From Bacteroidaceae bacterium (GTDB lineage: Bacteria; Bacteroidota; Bacteroidia; Bacteroidales; Bacteroidaceae): a stretch of 64,000 bases of DNA. The stretch covers positions 1-64,000 of the forward strand of contig JAFYQK010000022.1 of assembly GCA_017547165.1 (NCBI GenBank), read 5' to 3'. The notes under the pieces were generated by a model, which saw nothing but the letters and a program-made list of their open reading frames with translations, did not search any database and was not told the DNA's origin. Shown one piece after another: positions 34,038 to 43,361 of the stretch. The number at the start of each line of letters is the position of its first letter. The stretch's first letter is position 1. The position numbers were made by a program, and so were the translations under genes.

Positions 34038-34682
34038 ATGAACAAGAAATTAGAAATTATTCCAACTATTTTAGATGGTGTTCAGATTGGACTAAAAAAT
34101 TTCCCATCGTTGATTGTGGCATCTGTGCTGTATGTGCTGACCCTCTGGATTCCATACATTAATGTAGGCACAACTATTGCCATGCAAACAGTTCCTGGCC
34201 GTTTGGCAAAGGGTGAGATTATATCACCAGTTTTTATTTTTGATTCTACCTACCGTGAGGATTTCAGTGCTTACTTCCTACTTGGTGGCTTTATGTATAT
34301 ATCAATACTTATGGGCCTGTTTTTTGGTATCATCCCAGGTATTGTAATTGCCATATCCCTGCAATTTTCAACAATGATTCTCATTGACGATAAAACTACA
34401 CCGCTTGAAGCTATGAGATTAAGTAATATGGCAACCAAAGGTAACAAATGGACAATCTTCTTTACAATGTTATTGTTTATTGTTGTTTTTTACGTTGGCT
34501 TTGGCATAATAACCTGGGTTACAAGTATTTTTGATTCGGGCGTATTTACTTTTATTGTGCTTATGTTATGCAGTTCTCTGCTGATTCCATTTTCTCTTGG
34601 CATAAATGCGGTGATCTATCGCGAATTGTACCTTAACAATAAAGAGAATTTGACTAAAATCAGACTAGTTAAATATACCTAA
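34038..34682 (+). CDS. Uncharacterised multi-pass membrane protein
   Basis: About 214 residues from the ATG at 34038, starting MNKKLEIIPTILDGVQIGLK. Six predicted helices; the central GLFFGIIPGIVIAISLQFS followed by TTPLEAMRLS resembles the membrane modules of YciC/DUF975-type proteins, but I do not assign a family. It lies 54 nt after gldE with no promoter seen and may be the third gene of that unit. The gene ends 84 nt before a strong bidirectional terminator shared with dedA. Confidence 0.72.
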   Translation: MNKKLEIIPTILDGVQIGLKNFPSLIVASVLYVLTLWIPYINVGTTIAMQTVPGRLAKGEIISPVFIFDSTYREDFSAYFLLGGFMYISILMGLFFGIIPGIVIAISLQFSTMILIDDKTTPLEAMRLSNMATKGNKWTIFFTMLLFIVVFYVGFGIITWVTSIFDSGVFTFIVLMLCSSLLIPFSLGINAVIYRELYLNNKENLTKIRLVKYT

Positions 34683-34766
34683 TATTAGATTTGTAAAGAT
34701 TTTTGTCTGACTGCAATAATTTTTAAATGTCTTAAAAGGGATTTATGAGTTAGAATGGTGTTTAAG

Positions 34767-34798
34767 AAAAAAGGAAGAACAATTGTTCTTCCTTTTTT
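34767..34798. terminator. Shared bidirectional terminator
   Basis: A perfect 32-nt palindrome: AAAAAAGGAAGAACAA followed by its exact complement TTGTTCTTCCTTTTTT. It ends the converging 34038-34682 (+) and dedA-family (-) genes. Confidence 0.93.
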
Positions 34799-34802
34799 GT
34801 TG

Positions 34803-35663
34803 TTATTTGTTCTTTTTCCCTCCTTTGCAACCTTTGTAGATGAGGAATCCTATTATGAACGCGGCGAGGGTTACGAAGGCATAACCGATGATGGAACTGT
34901 GTTGCTTCACAGCATTCATTACAGTTTCTTCGCTGTCCATGCCAGGAATCTTTGACATCCAATAGCCCAGGATTGCCAGGATGATGTTCCAAGCACCAGC
35001 ACCAAGGGTGGTGAAAAGGAGGAAGCGGCTCAAACTCATGCGGGCGAGACCAGCTGGAATGGAGATGAGTTGGCGAACAGCTGGTACCAGTCGACCGATT
35101 ATGGTAGAAATAGCTCCGTGTTTGTCGAAATATTCTTCTGCATATTTTACTTTATCTTCATCAATTAGACACATATGTCCCAAACGGCTGTTTGCAAATT
35201 TGTATACAATAGGACGGCCGAACCAAAGGGCAAGAAAGTAATTAAACAAGGCACCGATAATAGCGCCTAATGTTGCGAAAAGGACAACAAGAAGGATATT
35301 CATTTCTCCTGTGACAGTTGCTTTCCATGCAGCAGGTGGTACAACTGCTTCAGAGGGAAAGGGAATAAACGAACTTTCTATAGCCATGAAAAGTGTTACC
35401 GTACCATAGTTGAGGTGTTCGAGACAGAATTGGGTGAGTTTCTCTATTGTGCTGGCCTCTTCTGTTTTCTCTTCCTGTTGTGATAAGGCCAGATTGTTTG
35501 CTTCTGTTATAGTAGAATCAATGTAATCTCCTAATAATTCTTCATTTGATGTGGAGATTTCTGTTGCTGGCACTAATCTGGTTGCAGAAATAGTATCTTG
35601 TGCCACCATTGGCACTATGGTTAACGTGAGAGCCAATAGTGTAGTGTAGATGGTTTTCTTCAT
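34803..35663 (-). CDS. DedA family membrane protein
   Basis: 286 residues: a signal-like N-terminus (1-21, ending VAQD), an extracytoplasmic stretch rich in Glu/Thr (22-~75), then a DedA/SNARE-associated core with ESSFIPFPSEAVVPPAAW, the re-entrant signature GRLVPAVRQLISIPAGLARM and GAGAWNIILAILGYWM. The C-terminus KGGKKNK is cytosolic. DedA proteins flip lipids such as undecaprenyl phosphate or phosphatidylethanolamine. The N-terminal extension beyond the usual ~200-220 residues is unusual but shared by some Bacteroidales members. Confidence 0.9.
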   Translation of the reverse strand: MKKTIYTTLLALTLTIVPMVAQDTISATRLVPATEISTSNEELLGDYIDSTITEANNLALSQQEEKTEEASTIEKLTQFCLEHLNYGTVTLFMAIESSFIPFPSEAVVPPAAWKATVTGEMNILLVVLFATLGAIIGALFNYFLALWFGRPIVYKFANSRLGHMCLIDEDKVKYAEEYFDKHGAISTIIGRLVPAVRQLISIPAGLARMSLSRFLLFTTLGAGAWNIILAILGYWMSKIPGMDSEETVMNAVKQHSSIIGYAFVTLAAFIIGFLIYKGCKGGKKNK

Positions 35664-35708
35664 ATTTGTATGTTTGAAGTTTATTGATATGCTTTTTTTT
35701 AACGTGAT

Positions 35709-36560
35709 TCAATAGTGTTTTTTCATGAATGTTTTTTTACGGGTAAACCTCCACCTGATATAGTCGTGCAAGTCTATTAAGGTATATAAGATTGACCCAA
35801 AATGAATTGTGCAAATGCAATGTGTTAGATATGTCAGGTGACGTTTGAATTGGTTTGGCAGATGCTTACGTGTCTCAACATCAAACAAGCGCATTTGTTT
35901 CCAATTGTATAGGTTTTCTATAGGACTTTCAAATGGAAACAGTTTCTTTTCGTAGATAAGTGTAGTGTTTTGACTCGTGGCTGTAATGGCCGTAAATATG
36001 TCAAGGGTTCCCGTTTTTAGGGCTAAATGTTCAAATGGAGAAATATGGGTTAGAAATTTATTTTTATTGAGCCCAATAACATTACTGTCAACGCTATACA
36101 ACTGATGCTTGTGTGCTTGTTGAAGGTGTAATTTCTTACGCCAAGCTTCGTGTCGGGTGTATAACGAGTTAAGAAATCCTTTAGTTTTTTCTCTAATTAC
36201 AGGTATAAGAATGATATCGCTATCGGGACGCCATCGTTTTTCTATATCTGCTATCCACTCATTGTTTGGCACAATCATTCCAGCACCGATTATTATTACG
36301 CGATCAGTGTTGGCTGTACGTACTCCGAGGTGTAGGGCTAAACGTTCGCGACTGATGTCTTTAGCACTTTTAGGCAATGAAATATGTCTTAAATGTCGGT
36401 GCTCCGCTTCTAGTGCATTTAGAATTTCAATTGTGTTGTCCTCGCTGTTCATATCTACAACAACTACTTCATAATCCGTGCATTGTTGTGATAACAAAAA
36501 CGGAAGGTTACGCGATAGCTTTTCTTCTTCTTCGTGTGCGATAATAAGTATTGTGACCAT
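35709..36560 (-). CDS. GT2-fold glycosyltransferase-like protein lacking DxD
   Basis: 283 residues with a GT-A (family 2) start: MVTILIIAHEEEEKLSRNLPFLLSQQ, then YEVVVVDMNSEDNT. At the position of the metal-binding DxD the sequence reads IIIGAGMIVPNNEW, so both Asp are replaced by Gly. A hydrophobic or amphipathic stretch near residues 245-270 may bind the membrane. It could be a non-catalytic or metal-independent transferase. It is the last gene of the minus-strand lysC-lysA run, 47 nt after lysA, with no glycan cluster nearby. Confidence 0.8.
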   Translation of the reverse strand: MVTILIIAHEEEEKLSRNLPFLLSQQCTDYEVVVVDMNSEDNTIEILNALEAEHRHLRHISLPKSAKDISRERLALHLGVRTANTDRVIIIGAGMIVPNNEWIADIEKRWRPDSDIILIPVIREKTKGFLNSLYTRHEAWRKKLHLQQAHKHQLYSVDSNVIGLNKNKFLTHISPFEHLALKTGTLDIFTAITATSQNTTLIYEKKLFPFESPIENLYNWKQMRLFDVETRKHLPNQFKRHLTYLTHCICTIHFGSILYTLIDLHDYIRWRFTRKKTFMKKHY

Positions 36561-36607
36561 GAACAGAGACCTTTTCTGTGATTGCTTTGTCAGTTATTTC
36601 AATAGAT

Positions 36608-37771
36608 TTATAGTAAATCTTCTGTTGTATAACCATGTGGTAATCTACGACAATTGTAGCACGACGCCATAATTTCTCCATAGGCTCCTGCAGAGCGGAA
36701 GGCTATCATGTCGCCTCGTTTAGTACGCGGCATGCCATAGTTCTTAATGAAGACATCACTGCTTTCGCAAATTGGTCCCACAACATCGTATGTGACAAAG
36801 TCAGTGGTGTTCTCTGCCGTTAGATTGTCAATCTGATGGTAGGCACCATAGAGGGCAGGACGGATGAGATCAGTCATTCCGGCATCCACAATGCAGAAGT
36901 TCTTAATGGGGTTACTCTTTATATATAAAACGCGCGAGAGAAGTGTTCCGCATTGTGCCATAATAGCACGTCCAAGCTCAAAGTGCAACTGTTGACCTGG
37001 GCGGAGTTTAAGGTGTTTGCGGTAGGTGTTGAAATATGAATGGAAATCCGGTATGGGATTGGCGTCTGGCTGCTCATAGTCAATACCAAGACCACCACCC
37101 ACGTTGATGTCGCTGGCAATTGGAAAACCCTGCGAATCCAACCGGTCCTGAATATCGTTGATGCGTCGCGAGAGTGCAACGAAATCGTCCATTTCAAGGA
37201 TTTGACTGCCTATGTGGAAATGAAGGCCAATAAATTTAACACCTTTCATTTCTGATGCGAGTTTGATGATATGTTCCATATCCTGCATGTCTATACCGAA
37301 TTTGTTCTCGGCCAATCCAGTTGTAATATTGGCATGTGTGTGTGCACCAACATTGGGATTGATTCTTAGGGCTATGCGGGCAGTTTTTCCATTCTCGACA
37401 GCAAGTTGGTTAATGATCTCCAGTTCTGGAATGCTTTCTACATTGAAGGCAAAAATGTTGTTTTTCAAACCTAACATAATCTCGGAGTCACTTTTGCCCA
37501 CACCTGCATAAACTATCTTTTTTGCAGGAAATCCAGCGGACAATGCAGCTTCGATTTCACCTCCGCTTACACAATCCGCACCAAATCCTTCTTGTGCAAT
37601 TATGGAGAGAATTTTTGGATTGGCGCATGCTTTTACAGCATAGTGTACATGCATATTTTCTGAAATACTCTCACGGATACATTTAAGAGTCTCTCTCAAG
37701 AGTTTTGTGTCATAATAGTAGAATGGGGTGGATAGTTTTTGAAACTTATCTAAAGGGAACATATTAAACAT
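36608..37771 (-). CDS. lysA: Diaminopimelate decarboxylase
   Basis: PLP-dependent last step of lysine synthesis (meso-DAP to L-lysine and CO2). About 387 residues from the ATG at 37771 (MFNMFPLDKFQKLSTPFYYYDT); a TTG at 37804 and an ATG at 37762 are alternatives. The PLP Lys is in HVHYAVKACANP. GFGADCVSGGEIEAAL, GGGLGIDYEQP, the phosphate loop, and ICESSDVF with the substrate-binding Cys-Glu-Ser are visible. It lies 95 nt downstream of lysC in the same direction, so aspartate-pathway entry and exit are paired. Confidence 0.95.
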   Translation of the reverse strand: MFNMFPLDKFQKLSTPFYYYDTKLLRETLKCIRESISENMHVHYAVKACANPKILSIIAQEGFGADCVSGGEIEAALSAGFPAKKIVYAGVGKSDSEIMLGLKNNIFAFNVESIPELEIINQLAVENGKTARIALRINPNVGAHTHANITTGLAENKFGIDMQDMEHIIKLASEMKGVKFIGLHFHIGSQILEMDDFVALSRRINDIQDRLDSQGFPIASDINVGGGLGIDYEQPDANPIPDFHSYFNTYRKHLKLRPGQQLHFELGRAIMAQCGTLLSRVLYIKSNPIKNFCIVDAGMTDLIRPALYGAYHQIDNLTAENTTDFVTYDVVGPICESSDVFIKNYGMPRTKRGDMIAFRSAGAYGEIMASCYNCRRLPHGYTTEDLL

Positions 37772-37866
37772 TTGTTCAAGGTGTGCAACAATTGCTTTTG
37801 TCAATTGGTTATAAATATCGGCGCCACAATCATTATATGTATAATGTGTGCCACCGAATGATATAT

Positions 37867-39183
37867 TTATCCGAATAGAGTTTTTTGAAGGGCCTGAAGT
37901 GTGCGTTGTTTATCTTCTGCTTTAACAAGGAATGAAATGTTGTGGTTGCTTCCTCCATACGAAATCATTCGTACTGGTATTTCGCGCAAAGCATCGCATG
38001 CAATACTCTCAAAACCACAGTTTTCAGGGCGAAGATCTCCGACAACACAAATAATGCACATGTTCTCTTCAACCGAAACTGTACCGTACTTTTTCAACTC
38101 AGAGATAATGTCTGCTAAATGAGAAGTATTGTCAATTGTAAGACTCACTCCAACTTCGCTGGTGCATATCATGTCAATACTTGTGCGATAGGTTTCGAAA
38201 ATTTCGAACACTTTGCGAAGGAAACCATAGGCAAGAAGCATGCGTGAGGAGTTTATACGGATGCAGGTGTTACCGTCACGTGCGGCAACGGCCTTGATTT
38301 TGCCTTCGAAGAAATCATTGTTGATAAGTGTGCCTGGTGCTTGAGGATCCATAGTGTTAAGTAATCTTACAGGTACGCCAGAGAATTTAGCGGGTTGAAT
38401 GCAAGTGGGGTGCAATATTTTTGCGCCAAAATATGCCAATTCTGCAGCCTCAGCAAAATGTAACTGATGTACAGGTTGTGTTCCTTCAACATAACGAGGG
38501 TCATTGTTGTGCATGCCATCAATATCAGTCCAAATCTGTATCTCATCAGCTTGGAGAGCTGCACCTATGAGGCATGCTGTATAGTCAGAACCACCGCGAA
38601 GAAGATTGTCTACCTCGCCATATGCGTTTCGGCAGATAAATCCTTGTGTGATGTAAATCTGATAACCACTATTTTCAGTCATGTAATTGTTACACTTTTC
38701 TGTGATATAGTGAAAATCAGGTTCCGCATTCTTATCGGTGCGAATCATTTCAAGCGCAGGCAGAAGAATTGTGTTGATACCACATTCAAGTAGATAGTTG
38801 GTGACCATATTTGTGGACATGATCTCACCTTCTGCAAGGATTACCTTTTCTTCAAATGAAGTAAAGTGAATCTTAGTGAAACTTCTTAAATAGCGGAATT
38901 GCTCCTTTAGGAATGTTCGTGTTTTTTCGCGCCACTCCTCTGTTTGATAGAGTTCTTCAATATGAGCCATATATTTGCGCTCCAGTTGGTTGATGATGGT
39001 GCTTGCACCTTCGGGGTTCTTCTTGTAGAGATAATCAGAAATTTCTACCAGCGAATTTGTTGTTCCGCTCATTGCAGAGAGTACGACGATTTTTTGTTCC
39101 TTGTCTGCAGTGATAAGGCTACATACACTTTTCATTCTTTCTGGTGAACCAACACTTGTTCCACCGAATTTTAGTACTTTCAT
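37867..39183 (-). CDS. lysC: Aspartate kinase (monofunctional, ACT domains)
   Basis: 438 residues. Phosphorylates aspartate, the committed step to lysine, DAP, threonine and methionine. The N-terminal kinase starts MKVLKFGGTSVGSPERM and includes VVLSAMSGTTNSL, LLRGGSDYTA, and EIQIWTDIDGMHNNDPR. Two C-terminal ACT domains (about 300-438, with ICTSEVGVSLTIDN) provide lysine feedback. No fused homoserine dehydrogenase. It is read with the FtsE-like gene upstream (82 nt) and lysA downstream. Confidence 0.95.
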   Translation of the reverse strand: MKVLKFGGTSVGSPERMKSVCSLITADKEQKIVVLSAMSGTTNSLVEISDYLYKKNPEGASTIINQLERKYMAHIEELYQTEEWREKTRTFLKEQFRYLRSFTKIHFTSFEEKVILAEGEIMSTNMVTNYLLECGINTILLPALEMIRTDKNAEPDFHYITEKCNNYMTENSGYQIYITQGFICRNAYGEVDNLLRGGSDYTACLIGAALQADEIQIWTDIDGMHNNDPRYVEGTQPVHQLHFAEAAELAYFGAKILHPTCIQPAKFSGVPVRLLNTMDPQAPGTLINNDFFEGKIKAVAARDGNTCIRINSSRMLLAYGFLRKVFEIFETYRTSIDMICTSEVGVSLTIDNTSHLADIISELKKYGTVSVEENMCIICVVGDLRPENCGFESIACDALREIPVRMISYGGSNHNISFLVKAEDKQRTLQALQKTLFG

Positions 39184-39265
39184 GTCTGTTATATTTATTA
39201 GTTATTATTTGCGATATTTAAAGATAAGTGTTTTTCTTTTATCCACACAATTATGAATTATCCTC

Positions 39266-40006
39266 TTAGCTAATGAGAGATTCTGGATTAATTTCACCAT
39301 TGGCATCTAATTGTATATCAATATCAATGGGGGCTATGATAGAATGTTTCTTAGTTATAGTCTCATTTTCGCATACATATATGGTGCCGGGGAAAATTTC
39401 TGGCCAATGTGTGTTGTGTGTTGATGTAATAACAGCACAACCAGTTCGTTCTCTCAAGTCGTTTAGCAATGTCATTACATGCTGGCCACTTTCGTTATCT
39501 AATTGTCCCGTTGGTTCATCTGCAAGAATAAGTTCGGGATGATTGAGAACAGCCCTGGCAATACAGATACATTGTTTTTGACCACCTGAAAGTTCGTGGG
39601 GATAACAGTTTTTCTTGTCATTTAGTTTTACCCACTCCAACACTTCGTTAATACGTTCTTTTCGTAAATCCTTTTTATCCCAATCTGTTGCTCTGAGTAC
39701 AAAATCAAGATTGTCATATATTGTGCGATCTGGAAGAAGTCGTAGTTCTTGGTGCACAATCCCAATACGGCGACGAAGATATTGTAAACGATTATTATTT
39801 ATGCGTTTGATATCTTTGTCAAGAACTATTGCTTTTCCATTGTAGATAGGTGTATTACCGTAAAGACTCGAGAGCAATGTGCTTTTGCCACTTCCAACCA
39901 GACCTGTAAGATATACCATTTCACCTGCATGTATCTGCATATTTATGTTTGATAAAATGGTACGATCATCATGTTTCAGATGTACATTTGTATAGTTGAC
40001 AAGCAT
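39266..40006 (-). CDS. FtsE-like ABC ATPase
   Basis: 246 residues. Walker A TGLVGSGKST (about residues 35-44), Q-loop RIGIVHQELRLLPDRT, signature ELSGGQKQC, Walker B LILADEPTGQLDN and His switch STHNTHW. The RRxGxVxQxxxLLPxxTVYDN segment and overall size match FtsE, the cell-division ATPase that with FtsX activates peptidoglycan hydrolases. No ftsX is adjacent, so the membrane partner must be elsewhere. A LolD-like role is possible. It is embedded between hisIE (31 nt upstream) and lysC. Confidence 0.85.
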   Translation of the reverse strand: MLVNYTNVHLKHDDRTILSNINMQIHAGEMVYLTGLVGSGKSTLLSSLYGNTPIYNGKAIVLDKDIKRINNNRLQYLRRRIGIVHQELRLLPDRTIYDNLDFVLRATDWDKKDLRKERINEVLEWVKLNDKKNCYPHELSGGQKQCICIARAVLNHPELILADEPTGQLDNESGQHVMTLLNDLRERTGCAVITSTHNTHWPEIFPGTIYVCENETITKKHSIIAPIDIDIQLDANGEINPESLIS

Positions 40007-40037
40007 ATTAAGTTCGTATTTGAATATTTAGGGGAAG

Positions 40038-40688
40038 TTAGTGTTTTTTCCAATTGGGGTTGTGTCTTGTGGCCAATTCCTCTGCCATCTGTTCTATTCG
40101 CAGACCCTTGCTGGTCATGAGCACGATAAGGTGATAGAGCATGTCGGAACCTTCATAAATCATACGTTCGTCGGTACCGTTTATCGCTTCAATAACCAGT
40201 TCCAGAGCTTCTTCGCCAACCTTCTGTGCCATACGGTTTAGACCGTCCTTGAAGAGCGATGTGGTATACGAACCTTCGGGCATTAGACGGTGGCGCTCCT
40301 CGATGAAGTCCTGCAACTGGCTCAGGAATAGCAGAGGGTTACCTTCGTTAGAAGAACCATTGTCAGATGCTTCGGGTATCTCGTTATTCTCACCCCAGCA
40401 TGTTTCGGTGCCCGTATGGCAAACTGGTCCTACGGGGTGCACACGGATGAGCAGGGTATCCTGATCGCAATCGTTCTTGATGTCAACTACATTAAGAAAG
40501 TTTCCGCTTGTCTCGCCTTTTGTCCATATGGTCTGGCGAGAACGGCTCCAAAAGGTCACCTTGCCAGTCTGTACGGTGATGTCGTAGGCCTCCTTGTTCA
40601 TATAGCCGAGCATCAGCACCTGTCGTGTGTCGGCATCCTGTATGATGGCGGGGATAAGCCCGTTCATCTTGTCGAAATTTATATCCAT
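40038..40688 (-). CDS. hisIE: Bifunctional phosphoribosyl-AMP cyclohydrolase / phosphoribosyl-ATP pyrophosphatase
   Basis: 216 residues catalysing steps two and three of histidine synthesis. The N-terminal HisI domain (about 1-115) shows VLMLGYMNKEAYDIT, FWSRSRQTIWTKGETSGN, the D-x-D-x-D metal cluster DIKNDCDQDTLL and CHTGTETCW. The C-terminal HisE domain (about 120-216) shows LQDFIEERHRLMPEGSYTTSLF and KVGEEALELVIEA. Fourth his gene of the hisH-hisA-hisF-hisIE unit; 63 nt after hisF. Confidence 0.96.
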   Translation of the reverse strand: MDINFDKMNGLIPAIIQDADTRQVLMLGYMNKEAYDITVQTGKVTFWSRSRQTIWTKGETSGNFLNVVDIKNDCDQDTLLIRVHPVGPVCHTGTETCWGENNEIPEASDNGSSNEGNPLLFLSQLQDFIEERHRLMPEGSYTTSLFKDGLNRMAQKVGEEALELVIEAINGTDERMIYEGSDMLYHLIVLMTSKGLRIEQMAEELATRHNPNWKKH

Positions 40689-40751
40689 TGGTATTTAGTT
40701 TTTCCGGTAATGGTTGGTATAATTAGATTAAATGCTATAATTTTTAGGTCA

Positions 40752-41507
40752 TCATATCCTGATGGAGATGTTCTCGTCCTTCAGGTATTGTTTAAGTTCG
40801 GGTATGCCTATCTCGCCAAAGTGGAACACGCTGGCCGCCAATGCTGCATCGGCATGTCCCTGGGTAAAGGCTTCGCGGAAGTGAGTCATCTTGCCAGCTC
40901 CTCCGCTTGCTATGATGGGAATTGACAGATGATCGGCCAGTTGTGCTAATGCCTCGTTGGCAAAGCCCAGCTTCACACCGTCGTGGTCCATCGAGGTGAA
41001 TAGTATCTCACCAGCGCCACGCTCCTGTGCTTCGTGAGCCCAATCGAAAAGTCCCAACTCCTGGCGCTGGCGACCGCCTTTGGTGTAGCAATGCCATCCG
41101 TCTGCATCATTGCGTGCATCGATAGCGCATACTATCACCTGCGAACCAAAATGCATGGCAATCTCATCTATCAGCGATGGGTTGTATATGGCAGCCGAGT
41201 TGATGCTTACTTTATCGGCTCCGGCACTAAGCAGACGTTCCACATCATGAATTTCTTGTATACCGCCTCCCACGGTGAAGGGTATGTTTATCTCCGCGGC
41301 CACACGACTCACCATGTCGGTGAAGGTCTTGCGCCCCTCGAAACTGGCCGTGATGTCCAAGAAGCACAACTCGTCGGCACCGTTCTCGCTATATGCCTTA
41401 CCCAATTCTACTGGATCACCGGCAGTGCGCAGGTTGACGAAGTTTGTGCCCTTTACTGTCATTCCGTCCTTGACATCAAGGCAAGGGATAATTCTTTTGG
41501 CTAACAT
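40752..41507 (-). CDS. hisF: Imidazole glycerol phosphate synthase subunit HisF
   Basis: 251-residue TIM barrel that cyclises PRFAR with ammonia channelled from HisH, giving IGP and AICAR. Catalytic Asp residues are in [11 protein letters not shown] (near residue 11) and CAIDARND (near 130). Phosphate-binding GGGI and [13 protein letters not shown] are present. It starts seven bases before the hisA stop on the minus strand, so translation is coupled. Confidence 0.97.
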   Translation of the reverse strand: MLAKRIIPCLDVKDGMTVKGTNFVNLRTAGDPVELGKAYSENGADELCFLDITASFEGRKTFTDMVSRVAAEINIPFTVGGGIQEIHDVERLLSAGADKVSINSAAIYNPSLIDEIAMHFGSQVIVCAIDARNDADGWHCYTKGGRQRQELGLFDWAHEAQERGAGEILFTSMDHDGVKLGFANEALAQLADHLSIPIIASGGAGKMTHFREAFTQGHADAALAASVFHFGEIGIPELKQYLKDENISIRI

Positions 41508-42211
41508 AATTCGTTTATATCAATTCGACCTTCGTAGTATGCTTTGCCGAAGATTACTGCAGGGATACCATTGTTGTCCAGTTGTTTTATATCCTCGTTG
41601 CATGACACACCTCCTGATGCAATCAGGTGTAGGGTGGGGTATTGTGTCATCACTTTGGTGTATAGTTCTGTAGCAGGGCCTTGTAGTGTGCCATCCTTAC
41701 TTATCTCTGTGCAGAGGACGTTGCTGACGCCAGCCTTGACATATTTCTCAAGGAAAGGTAGAAGTTCTTCTGTAGAATCCTCCTTCCATCCGTTGATGCT
41801 CACCATTCCATTCCTGACATCTGCACCAAGGATGATGCGTTCAGCACCATATTTTTTCAGCCACGCGAGGAACATCTCAGGATGTGTCACCGCCACGCTG
41901 CCTATGGTCACCATGTGCGCACCTGCCGCAAAAGCCTTTTCGATATCTTTTTCCGACTTGATGCCTCCGCCAAAGTCCACGATGAGGTTGGTCTCCTGTG
42001 TGATGGCCCTCAGCACTGTGTCGTTAACAATGTGTTTGCTTTTGGCTCCGTCGAGATCCACTATGTGCAGACGTTTGAAACCGAGACGCTCAAATTCCTT
42101 AGCTTGGAGCACAGGGTCTTCGTTGTAGATGGTTTTCTGGTCGTAGTCACCTTTTGTGAGTCGTACGCACTTTCCATCGATGAGATCAATAGCAGGTATG
42201 AGTTCTATCAT
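41501..42211 (-). CDS. hisA: Phosphoribosylformimino-5-aminoimidazole carboxamide ribotide isomerase
   Basis: 236-residue TIM barrel; Amadori isomerisation of ProFAR to [24 protein letters not shown] carries the catalytic Asp, [10 protein letters not shown] and the phosphate loop GGGI are present, and a second Asp is at [20 protein letters not shown] closes the barrel. It overlaps hisH by 4 nt upstream and hisF by 7 nt downstream, a tightly coupled unit. Confidence 0.97.
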   Translation of the reverse strand: MIELIPAIDLIDGKCVRLTKGDYDQKTIYNEDPVLQAKEFERLGFKRLHIVDLDGAKSKHIVNDTVLRAITQETNLIVDFGGGIKSEKDIEKAFAAGAHMVTIGSVAVTHPEMFLAWLKKYGAERIILGADVRNGMVSINGWKEDSTEELLPFLEKYVKAGVSNVLCTEISKDGTLQGPATELYTKVMTQYPTLHLIASGGVSCNEDIKQLDNNGIPAVIFGKAYYEGRIDINELC

Positions 42212-42801
42212 AATTCAAGAAAGTTTCTGAGTATCTGTTCTCCCACACTACCGCTCTTCTCAGGGTGGAACTGAGTGGCGTAGAAGTTGTCCTTGTTGAG
42301 CGCGGCAGAGTAGGGTCGTATGTAGTCACATGTGGCAATGGTAAACTCGCTGTTGTGTGGCACATAAAAACTATGTACATTGTAGATGAAATCACCTTCG
42401 CACACACTGGTAAACAATGGAGTTTTAAGGTCGTGAATGCTATTCCATCCCATTTGTGGCACTTTGTCGCAATGATGTTCAGGCACGAAGCGTTTGACCT
42501 TGAGGGGGAAGATGCCCAGACAATCTGTGTTGCCCTCTTCGCTATGTTGGCACATGAGTTGCTGTCCGATGCAGATACCAAGTACAGGTTGTTTAAGATT
42601 GCATATCACCTTGTCCAACTGATGGTCTTTAAGATATGCCATCGCTGTGCTTGCCTCGCCTTGTCCGGGAAAGAGCACACGATCGGCCTTTGCCAACAAT
42701 TCGGCATCATCCGTCAGTGTTGGCGTGATACCCAAACGCTTCAAGGCATTCACCACCGAGTAGATGTTGCCAGCGTTGTATTTAACAATTGCTACTTCCA
42801 T
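42208..42801 (-). CDS. hisH: Imidazole glycerol phosphate synthase subunit HisH
   Basis: 197-residue class I glutamine amidotransferase that supplies ammonia to HisF. The nucleophile Cys is in VLGICIGQQLMC (near residue 78), and the catalytic His and Glu are in ATQFHPEKSG. The N-terminus is EVAIVKYNAGNIYSVVNAL. First of four contiguous his genes. hisG, hisD, hisC and hisB are not in this window, so the pathway is split here or continues elsewhere. Confidence 0.97.
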   Translation of the reverse strand: MEVAIVKYNAGNIYSVVNALKRLGITPTLTDDAELLAKADRVLFPGQGEASTAMAYLKDHQLDKVICNLKQPVLGICIGQQLMCQHSEEGNTDCLGIFPLKVKRFVPEHHCDKVPQMGWNSIHDLKTPLFTSVCEGDFIYNVHSFYVPHNSEFTIATCDYIRPYSAALNKDNFYATQFHPEKSGSVGEQILRNFLEL

Positions 42802-42846
42802 ACAACTTATAATGGGACTTATAAACTCCTAATTAGTTTGACGGGA

Positions 42847-43326
42847 TTATTTTTTCTTGGTTTCTGCAAGTGCTTCCACCCAATTGGTGTTTAAACTAAA
42901 TGGTGTGAATCCGCCCTTATCGTCAACAAAAGATTCTGCTTCACTTTTGTCTACGTTTTTAAACAACGCATGATTAGCGCTGGCATTGCAATATCGCATA
43001 ATGATTTGCATACGGTTTTTTTCTGAAGCATGACTGTTTTTTGCCAATTCTATGAAGTAGTTTGTGACAAATTCGTTCAACGCTAAAGCCTGTTCGTCTA
43101 ACCAAGTGCTGCTTATACTACCTTCTTGCAAAATTATGTTCTTTCGAAAATAACGCATTGCAGTAAATTTGAATTGTGCGACTTTTAAATCAAAGTCCTT
43201 GCTATTAGGATCGTTGATAACTAATTCGGCTTTGTCTAAAAGATAGTCATACACTTCCTGGGCCTTTATCTCTTGAACAGAGGCAACCGCAAGCATGATG
43301 ACCGCAAAAAGAATTGATTTTTTCAT
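42847..43326 (-). CDS. Small secreted protein of unknown function
   Basis: About 159 residues from the ATG at 43326 (MKKSILFAVIMLAVASVQEIKAQ), with a signal peptide cut near AQ-EV. The mature part is helical and charged: VYDYLLDKAELVINDPNSKDFDLKVAQ, FKFTAMRYF and MQIIMRYCNASANHALF. I do not recognise a named family, though similar secreted ~150-residue proteins occur in Bacteroidales. It lies 45 nt upstream of hisH and 35 nt after the double-ABC gene on the same strand. Confidence 0.75.
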   Translation of the reverse strand: MKKSILFAVIMLAVASVQEIKAQEVYDYLLDKAELVINDPNSKDFDLKVAQFKFTAMRYFRKNIILQEGSISSTWLDEQALALNEFVTNYFIELAKNSHASEKNRMQIIMRYCNASANHALFKNVDKSEAESFVDDKGGFTPFSLNTNWVEALAETKKK

Positions 43327-43361
43327 ATCTGTGTGTGTTGTTTGAATATATGTTGTGTGAG

